A model generated the notes under the pieces. It did no database searches and was not told the origin of the DNA. It saw only the letters and a program-made list of their open reading frames with translations. This document shows, one piece after another, positions 21,495-32,674 of a stretch of 64,000 bases of DNA. The stretch comes from Clarireedia homoeocarpa. Its lineage: Eukaryota; Ascomycota; Leotiomycetes; Helotiales; Rutstroemiaceae. Position 1 is the stretch's first letter. Each line of letters begins with the position of its first letter. A program made the position numbers and the translations under genes. Location of the stretch: positions 1 through 64,000 of the forward strand of contig LNKV01000069.1 of the NCBI GenBank assembly GCA_001465935.1. Reading direction: 5' to 3'.

Positions 21495-21796
21495 TCCATA
21501 TACACGAAGTATCTGCAGACCTTAATAATATTAACACATATACCAATACTCATAATTTTATCCTATTTCTGACAACAATAATGCACACAATGAGTAGCTT
21601 CTCGTATTTGCTTACAATAATATTCGATTCGCCATCGCGGCCAAAAGTATAAAGCCAAATACCTTCTTCATGGTAATCTCCCATCGCAAGATTTTATCAG
21701 AACATCACTTCGAACAGGCACAGCATCATCAACATCTTTCTCATTAATTACTTTCAAAAGTCATCTGCTCGAAAATTCAGCACCAGCGCTATCAAA

Positions 21797-22243
21797 ATGT
21801 TTACGCTTTCTGTTCTCCTCTCTCTTGTTCCGCTTCTCCTATCGTCAACGGTCCAAGCAACTCCTATCTCATCCAAAAGTCTCGCTGAGAGGAGCTCCGG
21901 CCCCTCTATTAACGTCATATTCTTCTCCGATAACAATTGCACAACTACCGTCCCGCCGTCAATCTACACCAGGACTGTATACAGCGATGAATCCTGCTAC
22001 ATCTATCCGAATGAGCTATACTCTTCTCTTTTGATCGATGAAATCGACGATCAGTTCATCGGCACAAACTCAGCTCTTCAAGTTGGCAACACTGCAGGCG
22101 ATACTTGCGACTTCACGAACAGTGTCAAATTCAATATTGCGACTAGAGATATTGTTGGGCAGTGCCAGTTTATTGGAATCACGAGCGGACCAGGAAAGCC
22201 GTTGAAAGCCGGTAATGAGTATCGCTTGACGAACCTGCAGTAA
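21797..22243 (+). CDS. Small secreted protein, effector-like
   Basis: 148 residues, single exon. The N-terminal MFTLSVLLSLVPLLLSSTVQA is a signal peptide, followed by a short possible propeptide that ends near AERSS. The mature part has four cysteines (NNC, ESC, DTC, GQC), enough for two disulfides, and beta-rich sequence ending QFIGITSGPGKPLKAGNEYRL. Size, secretion signal and even Cys number fit small secreted proteins of plant-associated fungi, some of which are effectors; nothing in the sequence shows such a role here. The gene stands alone, with a MITE-like element 300 bases upstream and polyketide synthase debris downstream. Confidence 0.72.
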   Translation: MFTLSVLLSLVPLLLSSTVQATPISSKSLAERSSGPSINVIFFSDNNCTTTVPPSIYTRTVYSDESCYIYPNELYSSLLIDEIDDQFIGTNSALQVGNTAGDTCDFTNSVKFNIATRDIVGQCQFIGITSGPGKPLKAGNEYRLTNLQ

Positions 22244-23099
22244 GCGTTGGATACTCCAAATTCTGCAAGCTGAGGGAAAGGGTTTGCGAAAATTAAACTT
22301 GACAAGTTTCACGATTTTTCAAGGGGTTATGTGTTGGGGTGTAGTGACAAAATATACAGGATATATAGATCAGTTGAGTATCAATTTGCAAGTATATAAA
22401 GAATTTTGACTTTTATTCTACTAGGAATACTATAACTGAGTGATAATGACGCAAAAGTTTCATACGCACAAATCGACAAAAACCCTACTCTTGATCTGAC
22501 ATAACTCTTCCAGGCAGTATTCCGTGCATGACCATTCTGCATCATCTCCTTTACAGAAGGTACAGGCAATTTCCATTTATCTCAGGCATACAAAATTGGG
22601 ACTCTCAGGCGTTTGTTCATCTAATCTTTGGAAGCTTTTGAAAAAGATGTTTCGAGTTCTAGCATGAGGTAGAATATTTCCTTATACCCTTTATCTTCAA
22701 GTTCACAAACTGTTATTTGTTTAAGATTTGCAGCACTGTCTTAATGCTCAATGCCGCGAGACAGGCGCGAAGTTTTGTCCCTCTATACCAGTACTGCAAC
22801 AAGCAATTCAAGCGGCAGGAGCATGAGTACACACGTAGAATAGATTTTGTGCTGGAAGATAACTCCACTGACTATCAATAGATACGAATAAGAGACCATT
22901 TGTAATACGATTGCGCTTAGGACTTCACAAGACAGTAAGTGAAGAGATCTCGATCCTAGTCGAGATATCTCATCGTATACAGAGGTCTTCTAGAGCGTCA
23001 TATCAATTTTTCCTGTCATTTACACAACGCAAAATTTCCAGCAAATGTTGTACAAATACCTAATGAAGTAGAGATGAATAAAATTGCTACGGATCTATC
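22244..23099. other. Gene-free stretch after the secreted protein
   Basis: 3' flank of the secreted protein and DNA preceding the polyketide synthase relic. If the relic once continued into a thioesterase domain, it would have been here on the minus strand; I see no recognisable motif. Confidence 0.45.
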
Positions 23100-24370
23100 C
23101 TAGAATCCTGACTTCATAGCATAAGATATGCTACCACCTTCTATTAGGATATCCAGCTGGAATATCCACCGCAACTGAGCCACGATGGAGATTATCAATA
23201 ATGAATCGACATCGACATCCTCGAATTTTATCATTTTACCAAACTAATCTAACAACAGTTCAACTTCAGACGCAATTACCGAGATTGCTATTTGGAAAGA
23301 CGCCGCTTCCTGGCCATTAAGATGCAAGTTCTTTGAGGCAGATCAATCTCCTAGGACTTTTGATGTGTTTGTTGATGGAAATAATGCAGATGAAACGGAA
23401 ACTATGATTGACTGGAACATCACCCCCTATACAACACCTATCGTCTGATCTCCGTCAAAAATATATAGATCTCCAATCATGAGCCCTATTTCCCCACAGG
23501 ATGCATGTGGGCGTGATACTGATAAGTCTGCCATTCTATCTAACCCACTAGAAAGGCGCATGGTCTCCCACCCTTGTGAGATATATCGAACTGTTCGAAA
23601 ATTCGGGCCAATTTTATGACTTGCGTGAAGGATTAACCCAGGCAGATGAAAAAGCTCATCGGTCCAGTAGGTGTGAAATATACAACTTCCTCCTCACGAA
23701 GCCAAAGGTACCGCGAGCCACAGCCTCATACATCTTGCTATTCATGATAACCTCGTCCATCACTCTAAATTGTGCATCATAGTCAAAGAAGGACGAGAAG
23801 AGTTTGGGGACAAGTCCCTTTTTCATTGTATGAGCTTTGCCGTTTAGGGCACGCGAAGAAAGCTGCTAAATACGCATCCTGTAGAGGTATGTAGTGCGGT
23901 CCCAAGGCTCGGTCTAAGCGATCCTCTTAGCATAACGAGCAGTCATGCGAGCATGTTCAACCCGTTTATTATGCCATTGACAAGACTTTTATATCCAGCC
24001 CAGATTTACCGCTATTTTGATCTACCAGAACTACCAATCGCAATGATTGGCTGACATCTTTGGGGCTGAATATAAATGCTTTGGAAATCTCCATGTCAGA
24101 TATCATCATATCTATACTACGGACTCGTCCATCTCTTCGCTGGACAACCCTTCGATGAATTTTGCCGCCGCTAACGCCATATCAGCATAGACAGAACTCG
24201 GGCATAACCAAGAGCCATGAAGGACATGTACCCGGACAATGCTACGAAAATCTGGCTTTGAAAAGTCCGTAGAAATTGTCCAAGTTGTTCCATCATCTAC
24301 CTGCTTACTTTCCAGCCTATCGAGCGATAGTTCAATTGAAATGGCATGCGGTGGTTCTTTGGGTGTCGAT
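23100..24370 (-). pseudogene. Non-reducing polyketide synthase relic (product template + ACP)
   Basis: On the minus strand, frames must be switched several times, but blocks of a non-reducing PKS appear in family order. Product-template part: DGTTWTISTDFSKPDF, VHVLHGSWLCPSSVYADMAL (about 24270-24160), EHARMTARYA (about 23965), MKKGLVPKLFSSFFDYD and MDEVIMNSKMYEAVAR (23830-23710), YWTDELFHLPG (about 23665), a frame-shifted ISHGWETMRLS (about 23570), then MIGDLYIFDGDQTIGVV (23480-23430). Acyl-carrier part: EDVDSLLIISIVAQLRW (about 23225-23170), with the Ser that would carry phosphopantetheine. Upstream KS/AT and downstream TE parts are not visible, and stops and indels are frequent, so it is dead. 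The HET relic beginning about 350 bases upstream suggests a collapsed secondary-metabolite/accessory locus. Confidence 0.75.
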
Positions 24371-24726
24371 TATGGAATTGCGCACCAACATAGCCGCTCT
24401 TCGACCGTCGCGTGAGGTCTCGAGCGTGGCATTCGATTGCTATTTATTATGGTGCAGCCGATAGTTTTGCAGCCCAATGTGATCGTGAGACATTCCCATG
24501 GGTCGAAGCGCAGCCCAAGAACGGGAACGGAAGTGAAAAGTCCAGATTAACATGGTATAATGGTCGATCTATTGATCTCGAAGCAAATAATACAACGTCA
24601 CAGAGTAAATAGCCGCTGCAAATACAATCGTCGTACATAATCGACTCCTGTTGGATTCTACCTCGCTTGGAGCATTGGTTTCGTTGAGCAAATCCTATAA
24701 ATCATTATCACCGCCATGAGCAAAGC

Positions 24727-25420
24727 CTACAGGCTCATATCCAAGGCTTCGGCCCTTGAATCAAAACCGAGATAATCAAAGCTAACCGCACGGCGCAATA
24801 GACTCGTACGCTGTGTGGTTGATATTGCTCTCAGCCCTTGGAATATGTCCTCAGACTTAGGTGTAATCTTTGGCGTTGAAGTCGAAAAGAATTGCGTTAA
24901 ATGAGCTAGGGTGATGACCAGCACCTGGTCTTGGGAAAGGGTGTAGTCAGGGAAAATCCGGCCTAACAATCCTCGCTCTTCCGATGTGACGGGCCCCAGA
25001 AGTGAAAATACTCTATCACGTGGATCTTTGCACTCGGAATTGCAGTGTTCGATCAGTAGTGTATAGAGTGGACGCAAAAGCTCTGGGAACTTGTCCAAGT
25101 TCCTACTTATGGTCAATGATTCAGCTGCACTTGCACCAAGGCTGATCTGATACGGAGTGTCATTTGGAGTTCTCCCACCGAACTGGTCAATATCGTGTAC
25201 ATAGCAAAAGAGGTCCTGGAAGTCCCAAAAGTCCATCTCTAATGTCTTAATGTCTTCAAGGTGGTGTTTGCGCGCGCTAGTGATAACGAAATATGGTCAG
25301 GCAAGGTGGGCAGTCCTTTTCTCAGTATTATCAGACTGGTTGATACAGATGGCGTCAACCCAAAGGTACTTCCACCGGAACGAGAGCAATGACCCAGGTC
25401 GATCACCAAGAGAAATAACC
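24727..25420 (-). pseudogene. HET-domain (heterokaryon incompatibility) gene relic
   Basis: Reading down the minus strand, KYLWVDAICINQ (about 25371-25336) is the hallmark of the HET domain (PF06985). The same frame meets TGA at 25297-25299, then reopens at 25236 for 169 codons containing CKDPRDRVFSLLGPV and FPDYTLSQDQVLVITLAHL, the usual follow-on block of HET proteins. The usual stretch between these blocks (IYSAA...VLVWLG) is missing, so there is a deletion as well as a stop. No upstream start region is recognisable. HET proteins trigger cell death on fusion of incompatible strains; this copy cannot make a full protein. Confidence 0.75.
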
Positions 25421-25599
25421 ACTCAGTACAATTTTGAAAAGTGTATCACCTATCATTGAGCGGGGAATAGTATTTCCGATCCGATTCTCATCAACTACGG
25501 AAACCTTCACTAATGTTTACAGAGCTATACCATATTTAACCTAGTCTCGAGTCGCTTGTTTTTTTGGGTCCCGTGATGAAGAGGCACGGCAAACTTTCT

Positions 25600-25760
25600 T
25601 TCCGTCTTTCCATTTCCATCGCCATCTCCATTTCCATCTCTATCGCTCCATATCCATTTTCATCATCACTTCTATATTCCATTTCTATTTCCATTCCCAT
25701 TTCTATCACTATCTCTATATCATTCTATCTCTATCGTACAATATCTATTACGAATCGACA
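25600..25760. repeat. Degenerate (T)CCATC-type microsatellite
   Basis: Tandem tccatt/tccatc/tctatc hexamers with variants from about 25606 to 25745. An open frame across it reads as Ser-Ile repeats and is an artefact of the period. Confidence 0.8.
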
Positions 25761-25781
25761 TCGCTCCTATATTGTGCCTTC

Positions 25782-25915
25782 AGCACCTACTGCTTGAACA
25801 ACCCCGCCTGTGGTAGTCTTTCAGCACCTGCTGCTTGGAACAACCCCGCCTGTGGTAGTCCTTCAGTATCTGCTCCCCGCCAGTGGTAGCCCTTCAGCAC
25901 CTACTTCTTAGAACA
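25782..25915. repeat. About 41-bp minisatellite, 3 diverged copies
   Basis: Copies of cttcagcacctactgcttga followed by acaaccccgcctgtggtagt, the last copies diverged and shortened. No coding meaning seen. Confidence 0.75.
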
Positions 25916-26056
25916 ACTACATCCTATTTTGTCCAAGAGTCAAGGCTGCTCTATAGCCTGGGTGGGTTGGGAATCACACGTCAAGTGTGGGCTATCATTA
26001 TTTTAATTCAATCCTTTTTTAACTATATTGATCGCTCATTATAGTTACAGGCAATC

Positions 26057-27537
26057 ATGTCGAGTCTGACTGAGATTCTGATTGAGAAACTCAAGCTACA
26101 ACCTCTCCTTCGCGACAGAGTGTTTGTAAAATGGGAAGATCAATCAGGTATACTATATACACTAGGTTCTCGCTCGATCCGTAATAAGCGGAATCTCAAC
26201 TTTTTCATACAAGTATATTATAATATACTTATATATACTTTTCCTTTAAGGTGTCTATTATACTTAGAGGCAAGAAGCAGAATATAGAGATATTATTGGT
26301 TATTCCTCTAGATGCCAACTTCGCAGATACTCTTGAGCCTCATTCAATATCGAATATCGATAATTTATCTCCTCTCGATATTGCTGCTATTCACGATGCC
26401 GAACTCAGTGCTTCGCTACAAGTTATCTATACATAATTCGATCTAAGTACGAAGGGCTTCATCGTTATAAAGAAGCCTACTGCGATTATTAACTACTGGG
26501 ATATAACCTCAGCAAAATTGCTTCGTGGCCTTGAATCTCTATCTAATACAACAAGCTTCGCTATATATGTCAAGCTAAATGATTATGCGCGAGTAGGCCT
26601 AAAACATCTTCACAATCGCTTAGGCAACACTCCTACCAACACACGCAAAACCAACATGAAGGAAATGTACATTGAACAAGTGCCTGAATTAGTGGAATGG
26701 AAATCACCGCCACTGCCACCGCCACCGCCACCGTCACCATACACCACACAGGATGCACAAAAGTCGACTGAAGTGCTGGTTCCTCGGTCACCGCCGATCG
26801 CAGGTGTAGATACAAACGAAGATATTGTACCAGCAACACCGAGTCTTCTACCGGTGTACTATGGTATTTTCTCAGACGGTGAAGAGTCGTCAGATATCAC
26901 GGAAGGCTTGGATCTTGACGATATTTGCAAAGATTCAGGACATGTCGAACCATATCTTGAGGTGGACTCGGATGAGGAATACCTTGCTGCGTTGAATGCT
27001 CAACAACTAAGTCAACAACTCAGACAAGATACAAGCTCAGAGGCTCTTCGGTCAGAATTCAAAGAGTGGTTAAAGGCAGCAACAACTATAAATCAAAATG
27101 TGTACAAACACAGCGGACTGACCAAAAAGTTATTCGCTCTTGGTGAAAGCGTTTATACGTCCAATGCTGCGATGTTTGATGCTATTAGACCCTGGTGCTC
27201 TGCACTGTTTTTATGCGACCCTACAGATTCAAGCAAACGAACGGATGAATGGTTTGTCACGGATATGGCTGAGCTTATCAAATGGGTTAACACATTTCAC
27301 CGTGGCGCTGAGATGACTATACTGATGGACGATTTTCTAGAGCTTGGTAGTGATGCTCGCGTATGTAACATGGACCAGTATAAGCTTCATAAAGTTGAGT
27401 TTCTGCTTCGTATATGGGTCGAATATGACTACTCAAGTACCAGTATCGACGGGGAGAGCAGCAAGGTCTTGTCCCGAAAAAGGAATACCTTGAAAACTGG
27501 TAGCAATGTATCTAAACGAGCTAGAACAGCTGCATAA
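26057..27537 (+). pseudogene. Unrecognised gene broken by one premature stop
   Basis: Exon 1 26057-26147 (MSSLTEILIEKLKLQPLLRD...), a candidate intron with a ggtatac donor ending ttagag before 26270, and exon 2 from 26270 to the stop at 27535-27537. One TAA at 26434-26436 interrupts an otherwise continuous frame of about 450 codons; it reads CAA if one C-to-T change at CpA is undone. After the stop the protein continues coherently: a Pro run (about 26707-26735), an acidic segment ESSDITEGLDLDDI, a folded-looking region (EFKEWLKAATTINQNVYKHS, WCSALFLCDP, WFVTDMAELIKWVNTFHRGA) and a basic C-terminus with SRKRN and SKRAR, possibly nuclear. No family recognised. Alternatively the part after 26436 is expressed from a downstream ATG (26656). 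Confidence 0.5.
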
Positions 27538-27637
27538 CTATCACATGTATATTCTTTATTTGTATATACATGGGTCGGCGGATAGATAGGAAGTTCTCAT
27601 TTCTTATTTTACAAGCAAAATAACAAAAAATAAAAAA

Positions 27638-27835
27638 TCATACATCCTCTGTTTCCTCATCGTCATCCCCTTCTTCTTGGCGAGCTGCTACCTCTGCATG
27701 TAGAGCAGTGAGCTCTGTATAAACATCCGAGAGGCGGCGGGAAAGTTCGGTGCGAGTCCGTTGTGGTTGGCGGATCTGCCCAGTATACAAGGTCGAATCT
27801 ACGAGACTCATAAGATTCCCTCTACTCGACTGCAC
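27638..27835 (-). CDS. Short coiled-coil-like ORF, doubtful
   Basis: 65 codons with a heptad-like segment (ELSRRLSDVYTELTALHAEV) and a very acidic C-terminus (EEGDDDEETEDV). It converges with the broken gene that ends at 27537. Natural composition, but very short and with no recognised family; it could be the tail of a lost transposon or regulatory protein. Confidence 0.25.
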   Translation of the reverse strand: MQSSRGNLMSLVDSTLYTGQIRQPQRTRTELSRRLSDVYTELTALHAEVAARQEEGDDDEETEDV

Positions 27836-28474
27836 TAATAGAATCTATTGAATATAATGAGGTCGTGCTTTGGCGGAGCGTCTGAGTCACCTGAGATAAG
27901 GAATCAGCGAACTACTGCAGTGTATCACGAGGGTACGTAGCATTAGGTAGTACTGGGTAGCACGTGTTCGTAAAACCAATAGAACTAATCGGTACCCTTG
28001 ACAGCGATTGCAGCGAGATCTACGCACACGTGCAAAGGTTAAGGTTAACCTTATGACATCGCTTCCCACCAAGCCACAAGCTCCAAGCCACAAGCGACAT
28101 CAATCGCGACAACTACAGACAACTACAACTTCAACAACAAGAACATGTCAAATCGCGACTCAAGATGAACAACGTCTTGAAGCACACCAACTAACACACA
28201 ACCTGACCGCAATCTGCGGCTCACTGCACTTCCCTCGCTCCACCCTCAATTCATACCCCGCCAACCCACTCATCTACAACAGCAAAAAGAAGGTGGGGTT
28301 AGTCGAATACGAGGGGAAATTCTGGATTCTGGATTCTGGATTCTGGAGCCGCGAGCTGTGTACTTCCAGGTTGTAGCCAGCACACTCTTGGTTTATTTCT
28401 TATCTAATTCACGGTCGTTACCGGTTTGCAGACTCTCTCGGTTCACTACGCATATTTCTTGATCACCAGTGGAA
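27836..28474. other. Spacer upstream of choline kinase
   Basis: No convincing gene. Contains Gln/Thr-coding-like low-complexity DNA around 28080-28150 and a short tandem ctggatt repeat at 28322-28346. The last 100 bases are the probable promoter/leader of choline kinase. Confidence 0.45.
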
Positions 28475-31014
28475 ATGAGTACACCTTCGCAGCCTAACGG
28501 CATCGCCGTGCCTCGCAGACCAGCGCTGAGGACAGATAATGTCGAAGCCCAAAGCCCGAGGAGTGCGCCCACTAAATGTGAGATTGTTCTGCTGCCGTTA
28601 ACTCTGCGTGTTTTGATGGCGAGTTATACAGCACTGTCGCGTCGCAGTTACTGACATTTATCTCGTTCCACAGACGTCTCGATCGATGCAGAGCCAGAAG
28701 AGATTCAACGCCCACCTAATGAAGAAAACCAACGGCCAAAACAGTTTAATGCTGGCGTCGCGAAAAGGTTGACAGGCCGACCTAAAATGGCGTCTACCAG
28801 TTCGTCCAAAGTGTCCCTTCAAAGTCAGTCAAGCAAAGATGAGCTCAATACAGAGGAAGGAACCCCAGCAAATCAGGAAGGAAAGCATCGCCACCATGAA
28901 AAGCTTCTTTCACAAATTGCGGATTGGCTCCATGCCGAAAAGGCAAAGATGGCTGCACGAAAAGCGAATAAAGTTCATTTAAACCACAAGGCCTCAACTG
29001 AGAATAACGAACTACCGGACCGCGGAATGTCCTCCAAACCTCGAACAACATCGGAGAGTTCATCCTCGAGTACATACTCTCTGGATAAATTGCAGAGAAT
29101 ATTGGAGGATAACATGCTTTCATTCGGCCACGATCATCTTCCCCATACTCCATCTCAAAGAAGATCCTCTCACGTTGGACGACGACGATCTTCTGCACGT
29201 TCTCTAAGAGCCGGCAACCCATCTTCGGATACTGAGTATCAAGATGGAGAAATTGTAGTTCCATCCTGTGATGTTGTTCTCGATAACTCTAAGACACTTT
29301 CCTACAGTGGCGGTGGGTCTTCTATGGAGATCCCGACGTTAAGCACATCGAAACGCGCGGACAAGGAGCGAAAGGCATGGCTTACCTTCAAGAACGAAAT
29401 TGTGAGGTTAGCACATACACTAAGGCTAAAGGGTTGGAGAAGGGTACCTCTAGAACGTGGAGGGGAAATTGAGGTAGTGAGATTGAGCGGGGCACTTACC
29501 AATGCTGTATATGTCGTCTCGCCTCCAGCCGATGTGCTACCGTCTGCCAGCAGCACCAGTCTTACTTTGCCCAGTAACCATTCACCAAAGCCTCCTCAAA
29601 AACTCCTTTTGCGAATCTACGGTCCTCAAGTCGAACATCTGATCGATCGGGAGCAGGAATTGAGCATCTTGAGAAGACTGGCAAGGAAAAAGATTGGGCC
29701 GAGATTATTGGGAACCTTCAGGAACGGCCGATTTGAAGAGTTCTTCAATGCGCAGACGCTCACTTCTCAGGATTTGAGAATACCAGATACGAGCAAGAAG
29801 ATTGCCAAACGCATGCGGGAATTGCATGATGGAGTTGAATTATTAGAGAAGGAAAGGGAGGAAGGACCATTTGTGTGGAGAAATTGGGACAAATGGGTCG
29901 ATAGATGTCAAGAGATCATAACATATCTTGATAAGCAAATCTTGGAAGGTAATTCGACTAAGAGCGTGCGCGGAGAGGGCTGGAAGGACAGGGGCTTGGT
30001 CTGTGGCGTTGAATGGCCTGTTTTCAGAGCAGCTGTTGAAAAATACAGAAAATGGTTGGAAGCAAGTTACGGCGGATTTGAGAATATGAGTCGTAGCTTG
30101 GTGTTCGCTCACAATGATGTACGTATTAGCACCCTATATTCTACCTGCCAGCTAATATCAGCCAGACTCAATACGGTAATATCCTTCGTCTTGTGCCAGA
30201 ACCACCAACACCAGGATCCGCCCCATCACCTCTTCTACTACCATTGAACGAACACAAGCAACTTGTTGTCATTGACTTCGAATATGCTTCTGCCAATACC
30301 CCTGGATTAGAGTTCGCGAACCATTTTACAGAATGGTGTTACAACTACCATAGTCCACCGCCGGCCACCTGGACATGCAACACAGCCGATTATCCATCTA
30401 TCGAAGAACAAAAACGATTCATTCGAGCCTATATCAATCACCGTCCCCAATTCCACTCAAAGGCTTCTTCTACTCCTCGCCTTGATGGGAAAGATGCGCC
30501 ACCCGGAAGCATCAGCGCATTCATGTTGGATAATCGTACGCCCCTCAGTGAACGGGATAACAACAGTATATACGCCGAAGAAGAAGCTCGTCGTGAACAA
30601 GAAACGGAGATACGCGTGGAAGAGCTTTTGAAAGAGGTTAGACTCTGGCGAGTTGCGAATACTGCACAGTGGGTGGCATGGGGTATTGTACAAGCCAAAG
30701 TGCCGGAATTGGATGATGCACCGCCGTTGACGGCTAGTCCCGATGAGATTGATGAAGCAAATGGAAATGGACAATTGGAGCTAGGGTGTGAGTTGGTGAG
30801 AGAGGAGATGAAAAGTCCGGTCGTTTTGGAAAAGGCTGAAGCTGATATTAAGACGGAGGAGGCGGCCGAGGATGAAGAGGATGAGTTTGATTATTTGGGA
30901 TACGCGCAATCAAGGGCGATGTTCTTTTGGGGTGATGTAGTGGGACTGGGACTTATGAAGAAGGAAGAACTACCGGATGACTTGGTGGAGAGGATTAAGA
31001 TTGTGGATTATTGA
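28475..31014 (+). CDS. CKI1: Choline kinase (fungal, with N-terminal extension)
   Basis: Phosphorylates choline (and often ethanolamine) with ATP, the first step of the Kennedy pathway to phosphatidylcholine; cytosolic. Exons 28475-28577, 28674-30118 and 30166-31014 give 798 residues; the introns are 96 and 47 nt with gtgaga and gtacgt donors, and all phases fit. The N-terminal 230 residues are Ser-rich and disordered. The kinase fold begins about residue 235 (KAWLTFKNEIVRLAHTL, LSGALTNAVYVV). Brenner's motif FAHND-TQYGNIL is split exactly by intron 2 (Asp516 is the last codon of exon 2), and VIDFEYASANTPGLEFANHF (Asp553) is the choline kinase motif. A long acidic insert lies before the C-terminal EFDYLGYAQSRAMFFWG. 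Yeast CKI1 is about 580 residues, so this one is long, as is usual in filamentous fungi. Confidence 0.93.
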
Positions 31015-32674
31015 TGTGTCGGTGAAAGCTGGGACGTCTTATTACAACAAGGTGATGAACGGTATTATGACTGAAGGTCGGACGATATACAAGGGCATCT
31101 GATACTTGACGTACTAGTATCTTTCCACGACGGTATTGTCCTTTGAGATAGAACGTATGTACCACCAACTATAGATCGTTTGTCATTGATTAATCTTGAG
31201 CGAGCACGGCGCCAAATCATCGATATTCTTATTTAGCGTTCATCCTATTTGCACTTCTTTGAGCATTGCAGCTCGTTATTCGTGTATGCATTCAGCAGTC
31301 ATCTTGCCGTCTAAGTCCACCATCTCAAGTCTCATATCGCGTTGTCTGACAGCCCTCTCGTAGCCTACCACTTCCTAAACAAGCCCCCCAATCTCGGCAG
31401 CTGTCCACAGCGCGAGCACAATGGAACGTGGTGTTGAGCGAAGATTATGTACACTTCCCACCAACATTTATAGCAATGATAGAGTTCGCTTCTAGGATAG
31501 GAAGGGTAATTAATGAAATGGTATCGGGTGGAAGGGGCGGTTGATTATCCATGATTTTTAGGTGCTGAGTGTAATTTTGGTGAGAGTGGAAAGAGGGGAT
31601 GCTCGCGAGGTTGCGTGTGCTTGTTGATAATATTTTCGCTGACTTCTGAGATACAGTTTGATTTGTTGTAGATATAGATAGTGTCTCATTTCTCGGTGGC
31701 TGCAGTTATCTACTGCTAGAAGAAGTGCACTATCAGATGGGAGGGTAGGAGGAAATTATAGGGAAAATATATAGAGCTTTTGGAATCCGTTACACCAGAT
31801 GTTATTTCATTCACCTATCTTCTCTCATCTTCTTCATAGCCCTATTAATGAGCGGGACAGGCTCCAACTTATTGTCTGTTATTTGAGACCAACTGATATA
31901 ATTCTAACTGTATCCACTTACATCGGAATATCCTTCGCAGCCGTACATCTCGTCCAACCCCCCTTTACGGAACGCTTCAGTCATCTTTCTCAAAACCTTC
32001 CCTTTCCCGGCTCTAACCATGGGTGCCTCGGCCTTCATGGGAAGAATCAATTCTTCTGCAATACACCCATGCCTCTCTTCTTTCTCGATCGTCGTATCGA
32101 TAACTGAAATGATTTCTGATTTCTTTCACCAACGCCACTCTCTCATCTTCATTTAGGATGTGAGATGTGGAGAAGAATATGCTTATGGGTTCATAGAACT
32201 ATATCGAGGCAGCTTATAGATCAAGCCAGCCATTAGTTCTAGCTTGAGAAATGACTATACAAGGCCAGTCCTTCCTACTGTAGATAGAACAGTCGAATCA
32301 AGTATAAGCACAGTTTTCTTTATTATCACTGAACCTATTTCGAACCTTACAGGCACTATTCTTTGTGCCAACCTGCTGCACCCCCAATTGTGACCATCAA
32401 CCAATATCTTGCAATGATGATTGGGCGTCTCGGGCGTCCAATGAGAATATCCGAGCGAATAGTTCTATCCGAGGTTTTATCCGGCGCACAGACATCAAGC
32501 ACAGCCATCAAGCACAGCCATCAAGCACAGCCACCAACCACATCACATCCGCCATCTACCAACACCTCTCCCACCAACACAATATTTCTACAAGGTAGAA
32601 TGATCCCAAAGCTCTTCTATTTGATGATTCAATCCTGTGATTAAACATAAAAAGGCCACATCTACGTGGGAATC
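31015..32674. other. Intergenic region
   Basis: 3' flank of choline kinase and about 1.3 kb with no gene seen. A 13-bp tandem repeat (catcaagcacagc, three copies) lies at about 32493-32533. Confidence 0.5.

Larger units (their letters stand above)
19208..21796. other. Repeat-rich region without genes
   Basis: Bases 19380-20780 show no gene or recognised element. From 20791 the DNA holds a palindromic repeat cluster, a 102-bp unit with inverted ends and a 434-bp MITE-like element, listed separately. Bases 21620-21796 are the probable promoter of the secreted protein that starts at 21797. Confidence 0.5.

Noticed and set aside
25564..25797. Ser-Ile-rich open frame
   Set aside because: Encoded by a tccatc-type microsatellite.
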